From NCBI RefSeq assembly GCF_011947265.1, contig NZ_JAATHD010000005.1, forward strand, positions 86,856 through 150,855: a stretch of 64,000 nt of DNA, given 5' to 3'. The translations under genes and the position numbers were made by a program. Below are positions 28,484 through 37,016 of the stretch, piece after piece (the first letter of the stretch is position 1; every line of letters begins with the position of its first letter). The notes below the pieces were generated by a model, which was not told the origin of the DNA, did not search any database, and saw only the letters and a program-made list of their open reading frames with translations. This stretch comes from Paenibacillus sp. HB172176 (GTDB lineage: Bacteria > Bacillota > Bacilli > Paenibacillales > Paenibacillaceae).

Positions 28484-29974
28484 ATGAGCAGGAAACGTAC
28501 GGGAGCAGCAGGAGCTAGGAATAGCGGGCGGATGTCTGCGGGGGCGGGCAAGTCCGCGCGGCATGACGGGCCGTTCCAGAAAAATGATGTCGTGACGATG
28601 GATATCGTCGGGCTGACACATGAAGGCGAAGGGGTAGGCCGCTCGGACGGCTTTACCCTATTCGTGCATGGCGCGCTGCCCGGAGAGAAGGTTCGCGCCA
28701 AGGTCATGAAGCTCAAGAAGCAATACGGCTACGCGCGGATGGAGGAGCTGCTTGCGCCGAGCGGCGACCGCGTCGAACCGCCATGCGAGATCTACAAGGA
28801 ATGCGGCGGCTGTCAACTGCAGCATCTGGATTATGAGGCGCAGCTCGCCTGGAAGCGGCAGCATGTGGTCGATAATTTGACGCGAATTGGGAAGCTGAAC
28901 AACATAACCGTTCACCCGACCATCGGCATGGACGAGCCTTGGAAATATCGGAACAAAGCTTCGGTGCCGGTCGGCCATGCAAGTGTTCGAAGCGGGGGAG
29001 CAGATAGAGTGGAGGAAGGCGGCGCAGATGGATTAATTGCGGGCTTCTATGCCAGAGGAAGCCATCGTATCATCGACATGGATGATTGCCTGATCCAGCA
29101 TGAGCATAACGACGAAGTCATTCGTGTCGTGAAAGGCATCGCGAGAGAGCTTCGCGTGACGCCGTATGACGAGGAGAGCGGCACAGGCGTGCTGCGGCAT
29201 ATTATGGCTCGCACCGGCGTCGTGACGGGCGAAATTATGGTCGTGCTGGTGACGAACGGCAAGCGTCTTCCTCGGCAGCCAGAGTGGATCGAGCATATTC
29301 GCAAGGCGCTGCCTGCCGTGAAGAGCATCGTCCAGAACGTGAACGAACGCAGCACCAACGTCATCTTCGGCGACGAGACCAAGGTGCTGTGGGGCAGCGA
29401 GGTCATCTACGACGAGCTTGACGGCATTCGCTTCGCCATCTCGGCAAGATCGTTCTATCAGGTGAATCCTGCGCAGACGGTGGCGCTTTATCGCAAAGCG
29501 GTGGAATATGCGGCTTTGAGCGGGACGGAAAAGGTCATCGACGCCTACTGCGGAATCGGCACGATTTCGCTGTTCCTTGCGCGTCAGGCCGGCGAAGTGT
29601 ACGGCGTGGAGATCGTCCCCGAGGCGATCGAGGACGCGAAGCGCAACGCGCAACTGAACGGCATCGAGAACGCGTCGTTTGAAGCTGGCCCGGCCGAGGT
29701 CGTCATCCCTCGCTGGCGCGACGAGGGGATAGAGGCCGACGTCATCGTCGTCGACCCTCCTCGCAAGGGCTGCGATCCTGCCCTGCTCGACACCATCCTC
29801 GACATCAGCCCCGAGCGGGTCGTCTATGTGAGCTGCAACCCCTCGACACTGGCGCGCGACTTGCGAGTGCTGGAGGATGGCGGGTACCGGACGGTGGAGG
29901 TGCAGCCGGTGGATATGTTTCCGCATACGGTTCATGTGGAGTGCGTGGTGGGGATATGTCGCGTCGATACCTAG
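28484..29974 (+). CDS. rlmCD: 23S rRNA (uracil-5-)-methyltransferase, RlmCD type
   Basis: The protein has 496 residues. A basic N-terminal tail (about 1-30) precedes a TRAM domain (about 35-92). Iron-sulfur cysteines sit in CEIYKECGGC, and the SAM methyltransferase domain has DAYCGIGTISLFLA and VDPPRKGCDPALL. The catalytic Cys is in VYVSCNPSTLARD. A short Gly-rich insert at about 166-180 (SGGADRVEEGGAD) is unusual. B. subtilis YefA methylates U747 and U1939. It is the last core gene before the AT-rich island. Confidence 0.9.
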   Translation: MSRKRTGAAGARNSGRMSAGAGKSARHDGPFQKNDVVTMDIVGLTHEGEGVGRSDGFTLFVHGALPGEKVRAKVMKLKKQYGYARMEELLAPSGDRVEPPCEIYKECGGCQLQHLDYEAQLAWKRQHVVDNLTRIGKLNNITVHPTIGMDEPWKYRNKASVPVGHASVRSGGADRVEEGGADGLIAGFYARGSHRIIDMDDCLIQHEHNDEVIRVVKGIARELRVTPYDEESGTGVLRHIMARTGVVTGEIMVVLVTNGKRLPRQPEWIEHIRKALPAVKSIVQNVNERSTNVIFGDETKVLWGSEVIYDELDGIRFAISARSFYQVNPAQTVALYRKAVEYAALSGTEKVIDAYCGIGTISLFLARQAGEVYGVEIVPEAIEDAKRNAQLNGIENASFEAGPAEVVIPRWRDEGIEADVIVVDPPRKGCDPALLDTILDISPERVVYVSCNPSTLARDLRVLEDGGYRTVEVQPVDMFPHTVHVECVVGICRVDT

Positions 29975-30117
29975 AAGTCTATAGTTTTGAGCATTCAGCG
30001 AAGTATTTCTCCTTTGCGCAGGATGAGAGTGACTATAAGAACAAGGTGTTGAGAGATACGATTAAGGTTTCAGTTGTTTTGGATTTGAAATGGATAGATA
30101 TGACGAGCGAGTTTTGA
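29956..30117 (+). CDS. possible 53-residue hypothetical protein
   Basis: An ATG inside the last codons of rlmCD opens 53 residues beginning MSRRYLEVYSFEHSAKY and ending TSEF. GGTGGGG lies just upstream, and the 19-base overlap would couple it to rlmCD. Composition looks protein-like, but I recognise no family. It could be a truncated remnant at the island boundary. The remainder of the gap to 30442 holds a terminator and AT-rich sequence. Confidence 0.35.
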   Translation: MSRRYLEVYSFEHSAKYFSFAQDESDYKNKVLRDTIKVSVVLDLKWIDMTSEF

Positions 30118-30190
30118 CCTACAAAGAGAGAATTCTTCTGTTATTTATGAAATGAACTGTGAAAACGCGAATGAGCATCATAACGATCCA

Positions 30191-30231
30191 AAGACCACCT
30201 TATAAAGCAAAATAGAGGTGGTCTTATTTTT
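30191..30231 (+). terminator. Rho-independent terminator at the island edge
   Basis: The 10-bp perfect stem AAGACCACCT/AGGTGGTCTT is followed by TATTTTTT. It probably ends rlmCD-operon transcripts and insulates the AT-rich island. Confidence 0.88.
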
Positions 30232-30442
30232 TAGCTTAGATAAACGAATTAGGTACATGAGAGACATGCGCACCTGATTTTTCGTGACACATAAAGCTAA
30301 TAATGAAAGTATAAATTGACTCAATTTGATAGACGACTATGTTGGAATGTTGGGAATGAACAGTATTGCCGGGCTTTTGCCGAGCGAGGTAACACAATAA
30401 CGTTATATACCAAACCTTTAGCATGATATGAGGAGAATATAA

Positions 30443-31303
30443 ATGGAAGAGCATCAAAAAATACTAATGAATATAGCGGCACGTGCTAGTCATATCTTAC
30501 ATGAATATTTTTCAAAGATATCACAATATTTTGATAGTGATTCTGAAATGCCGGTTTTTGAAAGGTATGTACTTAAACAATTGCCTATTAGTTGTCATAC
30601 TACAAGTGAGAGTGTATTAGTGTTAGTCGCAAACAATAGATTATGGGATAACGAGATGCTTATTCGATCTATCCTTGAAGGGACGCTAAAGTTCATTTAT
30701 TTGACAGTGGGCTCAAATGAAGAAAGGACAAAGAAAATAGATGACTTTTGGAATGTCCTTCCTATCATAAATAAAATAAAACGTTCAAAAAGAGCAGAAG
30801 ATGTATACAAATATTTACCTGGCGATCAAAAACAAAAAAATGACATGAAATTTATCGGTGCAACCGTTCTTAGTGAAGAAGAAATTGAGGAAATAAATAA
30901 AAAGTATCCGCGGAAATACCGAAAAGAGTTAGAGCACAAATGGTCATATAGTGAAATTATTAAAGAGCTATCAAAGCAAGATAAGCATAAGTTTTTCTTT
31001 GGATTGTTTCATGGATATGGAATTGGAAGTCACTTAATCCACCAAGATGCGGATGCTATTAATTTTCTAATAGATCATAATCAAAGAATTCCTGAAAGAA
31101 GGATAGCTAAAGAGTTAGCGCACGGGTGTAGACAGATTAGCGATGTCTTGATTTTTGCTTTCTTAAGACTCTACGCGTATAAAATACTAAATAACGAACC
31201 TGCAGAAAAAATCTATTTAGATTCGCACTCAAGATTAGATGAAGAAATGGAAAGATTCCATAGGTCCTTCCGAGAAATCGAAGAACAGTTTTTAGATTAT
31301 TGA
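30443..31303 (+). CDS. DUF5677-like hypothetical protein
   Basis: This 286-residue soluble, mostly helical protein has no obvious signal or membrane segments. SVLVLVANNRLWDNEMLIRSI followed by LEGTLKFIYL resembles the start of DUF5677-type proteins. The Lys- and Ile-rich composition and low GC contrast with the core genes upstream, which suggests acquisition. AGGAG lies 8 bases before the ATG. It is 500 bases upstream of the restriction-like operon and on the same strand; a functional link is possible but unproven. Confidence 0.6.
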   Translation: MEEHQKILMNIAARASHILHEYFSKISQYFDSDSEMPVFERYVLKQLPISCHTTSESVLVLVANNRLWDNEMLIRSILEGTLKFIYLTVGSNEERTKKIDDFWNVLPIINKIKRSKRAEDVYKYLPGDQKQKNDMKFIGATVLSEEEIEEINKKYPRKYRKELEHKWSYSEIIKELSKQDKHKFFFGLFHGYGIGSHLIHQDADAINFLIDHNQRIPERRIAKELAHGCRQISDVLIFAFLRLYAYKILNNEPAEKIYLDSHSRLDEEMERFHRSFREIEEQFLDY

Positions 31304-31413
31304 TCTTGTTCATTTAAATTCAAAATGTTTTTGGGAAATGGAGAAGAGGGTGTCCAAAAATACAACCAGAGCTACCTAATAGATTGCTGTTTTGTAATGT
31401 TAGAAATGGAAGT

Positions 31414-31699
31414 ATGAAATCGCAGATTCTTGTAGAATGGATGTTACCACACCACCAACTCAAGAAGGGGCGATTTTTTGCGTTGTCGAATGACTACTTC
31501 AAAACAGTAATCATATACAGGGGACTTACTTTCGCTATTGAGGAGATCGAAAAACAGGTGAATTTGACAAATATGAATCTGAAATAGTGAATGTTGTCGA
31601 AAAAAAGGACTTTCCGATCAGCTTATAGAAGATATACCCATGGAATTGTTGGATCGAATTGTAAGGTTGTCTCTGATAGGAGTGTTGAGGGTTTATTAA
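31414..31699 (+). pseudogene. frameshifted remnant of a small gene
   Basis: A protein-like path crosses three frames. It starts MKSQILVEWMLPHHQLKK and continues through LSNDYFKTVIIYRGLTFAIEE to about 31555. It resumes one frame over as TGEFDKYESEIVNVVEKKDF and again as IEDIPMELLDRIVRLSLIG to a stop at 31699. Two frameshifts explain why only a 67-codon reading frame survives. I do not recognise the family. It lies between the DUF5677-like gene and the MORC-Z1 operon. Confidence 0.5.
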
Positions 31700-31775
31700 C
31701 GTTAATGTTTCTTAGGGGAGGAGATACGAAAGTTATTTTTAGGTCTTATCAGAAATTACCGAAAAAATAACGGTA
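31695..31775 (+). promoter_or_regulatory. palindromes upstream of the MORC-Z1 operon
   Basis: The perfect 12-bp palindrome ATTAACGTTAAT (31695-31706) and the inverted repeat TACCG/CGGTA with a 9-base spacer (31757-31761 with 31771-31775) lie in the 130 bases before the ATPase gene. They could be operators or a promoter region. No regulator gene was recognised in the operon. Confidence 0.3.
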
Positions 31776-31829
31776 CTTTATTCGTTGGGCATCCTTAATC
31801 ATTTAATCATAGAAGAAAGGAATCAGTAT

Positions 31830-33281
31830 ATGAAAACAGTCTCGTTGCCGCCGCACGCACCTACGCTAATAGAATCAACCCGTGCGATTGGGTATACGTT
31901 AGAAGCAGCAGTTGCTGATATTATCGATAATAGTATAACGGCATTAGCATCATGTGTTGATCTCTTTTTCTTTCCTATAAATGATTCCTACATAGCAATA
32001 TTAGACAACGGAAATGGCATGCACTCGACACAACTTGAGACCGCGATGAGGTATGGAAGCCAAAATCCTAATGATAACCGCGATGCCAATGACTTGGGAC
32101 GATTTGGACTGGGTTTAAAAACAGCCTCTCTTTCGCAATGCCGTACTTTAACTGTGGTTAGCAAACAGGAAAGCCGAGTTGAGGCACGCCGTTGGGATAT
32201 CGACCATGTTACAGAAACAGAAGAGTGGTCGTTATTGGTGCTTGAAACTGAAGAAGAAATGTCCACTGTTCCGCGCATTGAGGAATTAAATAAACTTCAA
32301 TCCGGCACACTCGTTGTTTGGCAGAATCTTGATAGGTTAAAAGTAGGCGAAGTCAACTTTGATCGCTCGATGAGCAAAAAAATGTCTGATGTACGAGATC
32401 ATCTATCATTGGTTTTTCACCGCTACATAAGCGGTGAAGCGGGGCTAAAGAAATTACGTATAAATATGAATGCTCTTCCTGTCGAACCTGCTGATCCTTT
32501 TCTTACGAAGCGAAATACGCAAGTTATGGCAGATGAAGTGTTATATATTGAGGATGCAAAGGTTGTTGTTCGCCCTTTCATACTTCCGCATGTATCAGCG
32601 TTATCCTCTGATGAAATTGATGCTCTCGGCGGAAAAGAGGGGCTTCGTAAAAGTCAAGGTTTCTATATATATCGTAATAAGCGGCTACTTTTAGGGGGCA
32701 CTTGGTTTCGCATGATGCGCCAAGGGGAACTTTCAAAGCTGGCTCGCATTCAAGTGGATATTCCAAATGAACTTGATGGTCTCTGGACGTTAGATATTAA
32801 GAAATCCACGGCAGTTCCACCAGAAGTTGTGCGTAATAACTTGGAATCGATTGTCGAGCGTTTAGCTGAACGAAGCAAGCAAACTTGGACTTTCCGTGGT
32901 AAAAAAGAAACAAACGATTCGGTCGTTCATGTCTGGCAAAGATTTAAAGGTAAACAAGGCGGCTTTTATTATAACATCAATCGAGACCATCCAATGGTTG
33001 AAATGTTCTTAGACGCACCAGCACAGGTTCGTCGCAACCTAGAAACATTGTTAAAGGCGATTGAATCGCAACTCCCTTTAAATCAGCTATATATAGATTT
33101 GAACTCGGATAAGCCAATCGAAAATGACACAGAAACCACTGCAAATGATATTGAAGCAACTCTAAAGTTGCTGCTAGATCAAATGCCAACCGCGGTGATG
33201 CGAATGGAATTACTGGAGCGGCTTTCGGTATCTGATCCATTTGTGGATTACCCACATATAGTTGTTAAATTCAGAAAGTGA
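31830..33281 (+). CDS. GHKL ATPase of the prokaryotic MORC/MutL-like type
   Basis: The protein has 483 residues. The GHKL ATP-binding fold occupies about 20-130: N box AVADIIDNSITA (28-39), G1 LDNGNGM and G2 LGRFGLGLKTAS. An S5-like region and a C-terminal helical part follow. The usual catalytic Glu of the N box appears as Asp30, as I recall for this subfamily. Such ATPases are predicted to clamp or remodel DNA in restriction systems with Z1 helicases (Iyer et al. 2008). AAAGGA 8 bases before ATG 31830 decides the start over 31785. It is the first gene of a five-gene operon. Confidence 0.85.
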   Translation: MKTVSLPPHAPTLIESTRAIGYTLEAAVADIIDNSITALASCVDLFFFPINDSYIAILDNGNGMHSTQLETAMRYGSQNPNDNRDANDLGRFGLGLKTASLSQCRTLTVVSKQESRVEARRWDIDHVTETEEWSLLVLETEEEMSTVPRIEELNKLQSGTLVVWQNLDRLKVGEVNFDRSMSKKMSDVRDHLSLVFHRYISGEAGLKKLRINMNALPVEPADPFLTKRNTQVMADEVLYIEDAKVVVRPFILPHVSALSSDEIDALGGKEGLRKSQGFYIYRNKRLLLGGTWFRMMRQGELSKLARIQVDIPNELDGLWTLDIKKSTAVPPEVVRNNLESIVERLAERSKQTWTFRGKKETNDSVVHVWQRFKGKQGGFYYNINRDHPMVEMFLDAPAQVRRNLETLLKAIESQLPLNQLYIDLNSDKPIENDTETTANDIEATLKLLLDQMPTAVMRMELLERLSVSDPFVDYPHIVVKFRK

Positions 33282-33295
33282 GGAGCGTGCTAACT

Positions 33296-36073
33296 ATGGC
33301 AGGGACTAACGTCGAACAACTGGAAGGGATGATTTCCTCCAGCATCAACACAGCATTTCCCTCCGAGCCACCAACCGAGGCGGAGTTTGATGGTATAGCA
33401 GACAAATTGCGAGCGTCGCTCGATTCTTTCTGTCATGTCACTGATGAAGAATATGAGGAGATCAAGCGCAAGCTGAAAATAAACATCGTTGTGAAGATGG
33501 AAATAGGTACAGTCATAATTGACCGCAAACGTCCTCACCAGTCATGGCTGCCGGCTCGACGGTCCAAGTACGACTTTTTCTTTTGGAATCGTTACAAGAA
33601 GTATCTTGAAAACGTTAAACATTGGAATCCTCGAGTTACTGGCAATCTCGGGAGAGTATCTGATGAAATTGTGGACTTGCTTGGCGATCCCGAAAGCACT
33701 GAGCCTTTCCAGCGGAGAGGTCTTGTTCTGGGGGATGTCCAGTCAGGTAAAACCGCTAACTATACTGCTATTTGTAATAAGGCGGCAGACACAGGCTATC
33801 GCGTAATAATTATACTTGCTGGCATGATGGAAAACCTTCGTCAACAAACCCAAGAACGACTTGATACTGAGTTTTCGGGTAGATTGAGCCAGTATTTGCT
33901 TGACCCTGAGAAGCGTGAGATTGAAAACGTTTCTGTGGGTGTTGGGCGATATGGACAGGAAAAGCGAATTGAATCCTTTACATCAGTTACCAAAGACTTT
34001 GACAATAACATATTACGAGCGTTAAACCTGTCTTTGCACAGCGTCACTTCTCCCGTTGTATTTGTCGTAAAGAAGAATAAAAGCATCCTTAATAATCTTA
34101 TTCGTTGGTTGAAAAACAATAATACCAATTCACATGGCATAATCAACCTGCCAATGCTCTTAATTGATGATGAGGCTGATAATGCTTCAGTTAATACGAA
34201 AAAAGAAGATGAAAACCCGACGGCGATTAACGAAGCAATTCGTGCACTGTTGGCATTGTTCCGTCAGGCGTCTTATCTTGGAATCACTGCAACTCCATAT
34301 GCTAACATCTTTATCAATCCCGACACGGATGATGAGATGTTACGTGAGGACTTATTTCCTCGTGATTTTATATACTCACTCGCTCCTCCATCGAATTACA
34401 TAGGTGCCGATAGTATTTTTGGTGAGGACGCTACGTTCAGTAGTGTTCTTGAGGAACTCCATCCTATTGAGATGGATGCGTTTTTTCCTTTCGATCACAA
34501 AAAAGGCCATCCTGTTACTGCGTTGCCGCCAAGCATGAAAGAAGCAATGGCTTACTTCTTGCTGATGAATGGAATTCGTGATGTGCGGGGCGATAACAAA
34601 GCCCATCGCTCTATGATGATTCACGTTAGCCGTTTTACTGATGTGCAGAATCAAATTCGAGATTTGGTGAGCGTATGGCTCAGTGATATGCGAGATGATT
34701 TGCGGAGCTATTCGCGTCTTTCTGAAAGTGAAAGTAGCGCAATCGACAACATTTTTTATTTAAAGCAGGTTTGGGAGAAATACGGACTTGCTGAAAAGGC
34801 TGGGTATTGTGGTCAACCGATGACTTGGCACCACTTCTTGTCGAAATATCTTTTTATCGCTGTATCGCCTATCGATGTAAGAGCAGTAAACCAGCAAAGC
34901 GGTTCTACCAGCCTCAATTACTTTGAAAATCGTGAGAATGGTCTTCGTGTTATTGCTGTCGGAGGAAACAGTTTATCTAGGGGGCTTACCATCGAAGGGC
35001 TTGGCGTGAGCTATTTCTACCGCAAGTCGCTCATGTACGATACATTGCTTCAGATGGGGCGTTGGTTCGGATATCGTCCTGGGTACGATGATTTATTCAA
35101 GATTTGGATAAGCGAGAAAGCCATCGACTGGTACGGATATATCACGGCTGCCGCCGAAGAGTTAAAGCTCGAAATTGCAAGAATGAAAAACGCCAACTTG
35201 ACCCCGTTGGAATTCGGTCTTAAGGTACGGCAAGACCCCGCTTCATTGATTGTAACAGCAAGGAATAAAATGCGGGCAGGAACTATGGTGAAGCGCCCAA
35301 TTACAGTGTCTGGTCGATTGTTAGAAACGCCGCGCTTAAAAGCCGATGCGACTTCATTAACTTCCAACGAGGAAGTATTCAAAGATTTTGTGAGTCGATT
35401 GGACTTAATCGGGCAACGGTCGCCACGTGACAAAGCGCAGTATTTTTGGACTGGCGTTGCTAAAGGAGAAGTAGAACAGTTACTGAGAGACTTCAAAACT
35501 CATCCTTGGCATCTATCTTTCCAAGGTCATGCACTTGCTGATTTTATCAGAGATAAGATGGGCACTGCAACTTGGGATGTTGTTATTGCAGAAGGCTCTG
35601 ACAAAACCGAAACATATTCGGAACTATACTGTAGCGGCGAAGTTCTGCAAATAAAGCCAGAAAAGCGTTTTGTTGTTGCTAGCGTTGACCAAATCAGTAT
35701 CAGTGGTACGAAGGTTAGAGTTGGTGCTGGTGGTGCATCTGCACTCGGGTTAACACAAGGGCAGAAGACGCGAGCTGAAGAAGATTTTCGGGATAAGAAT
35801 CCTGATAAAAGGCATGTTCCCGATAGTGCTTATCTTATCAAGGGACGCTCGCCAATCCTCATGTTGCACGTCATCTATGTTGACCGTATTGGGAAAGACA
35901 AAAAAGGACAAATAAGAACACAAATTGATGATGGCGTTAAAATTCCAGACTACTTGTTTGCCATCGGTGCTGGCTTCCCATTTACTGGGTTACCTGAGAA
36001 AACTGCAAGCTACATGGTCAATGCGGTTGAACTCAAAAATTATTACGACCCTGAGGAGGACAACGACGAATGA
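33296..36073 (+). CDS. Z1-domain superfamily II ATPase/endonuclease-associated protein
   Basis: The protein has 925 residues. Walker A is GDVQSGKT (about 145-152), Walker B LIDDEAD (about 288-293), and motif III GITATPYAN. The conserved Z1 core has GNSLSRGLTIEGL (about 555-567) and MGRWFGYRPGYDDL (about 586-599). The Z1 domain (PF10593) is found in restriction-modification neighbourhoods beside GHKL ATPases. It is likely the motor or translocase of the system. ATG 33296 has AGGAG 10 bases upstream; GTG 33278 would overlap the ATPase stop and is an alternative. Confidence 0.88.
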   Translation: MAGTNVEQLEGMISSSINTAFPSEPPTEAEFDGIADKLRASLDSFCHVTDEEYEEIKRKLKINIVVKMEIGTVIIDRKRPHQSWLPARRSKYDFFFWNRYKKYLENVKHWNPRVTGNLGRVSDEIVDLLGDPESTEPFQRRGLVLGDVQSGKTANYTAICNKAADTGYRVIIILAGMMENLRQQTQERLDTEFSGRLSQYLLDPEKREIENVSVGVGRYGQEKRIESFTSVTKDFDNNILRALNLSLHSVTSPVVFVVKKNKSILNNLIRWLKNNNTNSHGIINLPMLLIDDEADNASVNTKKEDENPTAINEAIRALLALFRQASYLGITATPYANIFINPDTDDEMLREDLFPRDFIYSLAPPSNYIGADSIFGEDATFSSVLEELHPIEMDAFFPFDHKKGHPVTALPPSMKEAMAYFLLMNGIRDVRGDNKAHRSMMIHVSRFTDVQNQIRDLVSVWLSDMRDDLRSYSRLSESESSAIDNIFYLKQVWEKYGLAEKAGYCGQPMTWHHFLSKYLFIAVSPIDVRAVNQQSGSTSLNYFENRENGLRVIAVGGNSLSRGLTIEGLGVSYFYRKSLMYDTLLQMGRWFGYRPGYDDLFKIWISEKAIDWYGYITAAAEELKLEIARMKNANLTPLEFGLKVRQDPASLIVTARNKMRAGTMVKRPITVSGRLLETPRLKADATSLTSNEEVFKDFVSRLDLIGQRSPRDKAQYFWTGVAKGEVEQLLRDFKTHPWHLSFQGHALADFIRDKMGTATWDVVIAEGSDKTETYSELYCSGEVLQIKPEKRFVVASVDQISISGTKVRVGAGGASALGLTQGQKTRAEEDFRDKNPDKRHVPDSAYLIKGRSPILMLHVIYVDRIGKDKKGQIRTQIDDGVKIPDYLFAIGAGFPFTGLPEKTASYMVNAVELKNYYDPEEDNDE

Positions 36074-37011
36074 CAATAACACCAGAATCTCTCCAAAGGC
36101 AATGGGACAGTATTAAATATCGCGACGGTGGCTTTTTACAGGTGGATATAAAACATCCATTGGAATGGCACATAGGTTTTCAGTCAATAAGCCAGAAAAC
36201 CTTGCTCTTAGTCAGCGACATTGAAATCGGGGATGTTATATCTTCAAAGTCCATGGCGGTTAGTCGCCGTCGCAGAGAATCGGATAACAGGTGGACACTG
36301 TCCTTCGAATTGCTTCGTGATGAACAAGAAAGTGTGTTTGCAATCCTATGTAGCGATATTGTCGTTCACTCTCAATCGGCTTCAAATAAGAAAGAAGCTC
36401 TGACACTTGTGATAAGTCGGTATAAGCAATGGAGTCGGCTGCTTGAATCCCAGAAAAGCGGACTAATGGATGAGCATAGCCGAAAGGGATTGATCGGCGA
36501 ATTATTATTCTTATCCAACAGACTAGCTGCTTCGGACTCAGCACTTACTACTGTGCAAGGGTGGATTGGAGCGGATGGTGCAGACCAAGATTTCGCATAT
36601 GCCGATGGTTGGTTTGAAGTAAAAAGTGTGGGGGCCTCCGCAACAAGCGTTACCATTTCATCACTTGAACAGCTGAATTGTAACGATTATGGCGAACTTG
36701 TGATTATGCGCATTGACAAAACTGCTCCCGAAAAGAATGGCGCATTTTCGCTGAATGATATTGTTAGACAAATCTGTGATCAGCTCTCCGGTGACTCTGA
36801 TGCTTTGGAGATATTTCGCTCAAAACTTGCAGCATATGGATACATTGACCTCCAAGCCTATTCGGAACAGAAATATTACTGCTCGGGTACGCAATGTTAC
36901 TCAGTTAATGAAACATTTCCTCGAATGACGAAAAAAACTATCCCTGCTCAGATAGTTTCTTTACATTACGAGTTAAACCTTCCATCCTTACAGGAATGGC
37001 AGAAAGGATGA
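36070..37011 (+). CDS. PD-(D/E)XK nuclease-like protein, DUF4420 type
   Basis: This 313-residue protein has a putative nuclease core: Glu in LIGELLFL (about 139), Asp in GADQDFAY and the E-x-K dyad in WFEVKS (about 188-193). The layout matches the DUF4420 group of the PD-(D/E)XK superfamily, known from operons with Z1 proteins. It is a candidate cleavage subunit of the system. The 4-base ATGA overlap with the Z1 gene suggests coupled expression. Confidence 0.8.
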   Translation: MTITPESLQRQWDSIKYRDGGFLQVDIKHPLEWHIGFQSISQKTLLLVSDIEIGDVISSKSMAVSRRRRESDNRWTLSFELLRDEQESVFAILCSDIVVHSQSASNKKEALTLVISRYKQWSRLLESQKSGLMDEHSRKGLIGELLFLSNRLAASDSALTTVQGWIGADGADQDFAYADGWFEVKSVGASATSVTISSLEQLNCNDYGELVIMRIDKTAPEKNGAFSLNDIVRQICDQLSGDSDALEIFRSKLAAYGYIDLQAYSEQKYYCSGTQCYSVNETFPRMTKKTIPAQIVSLHYELNLPSLQEWQKG

Positions 37012-37016
37012 CATAA

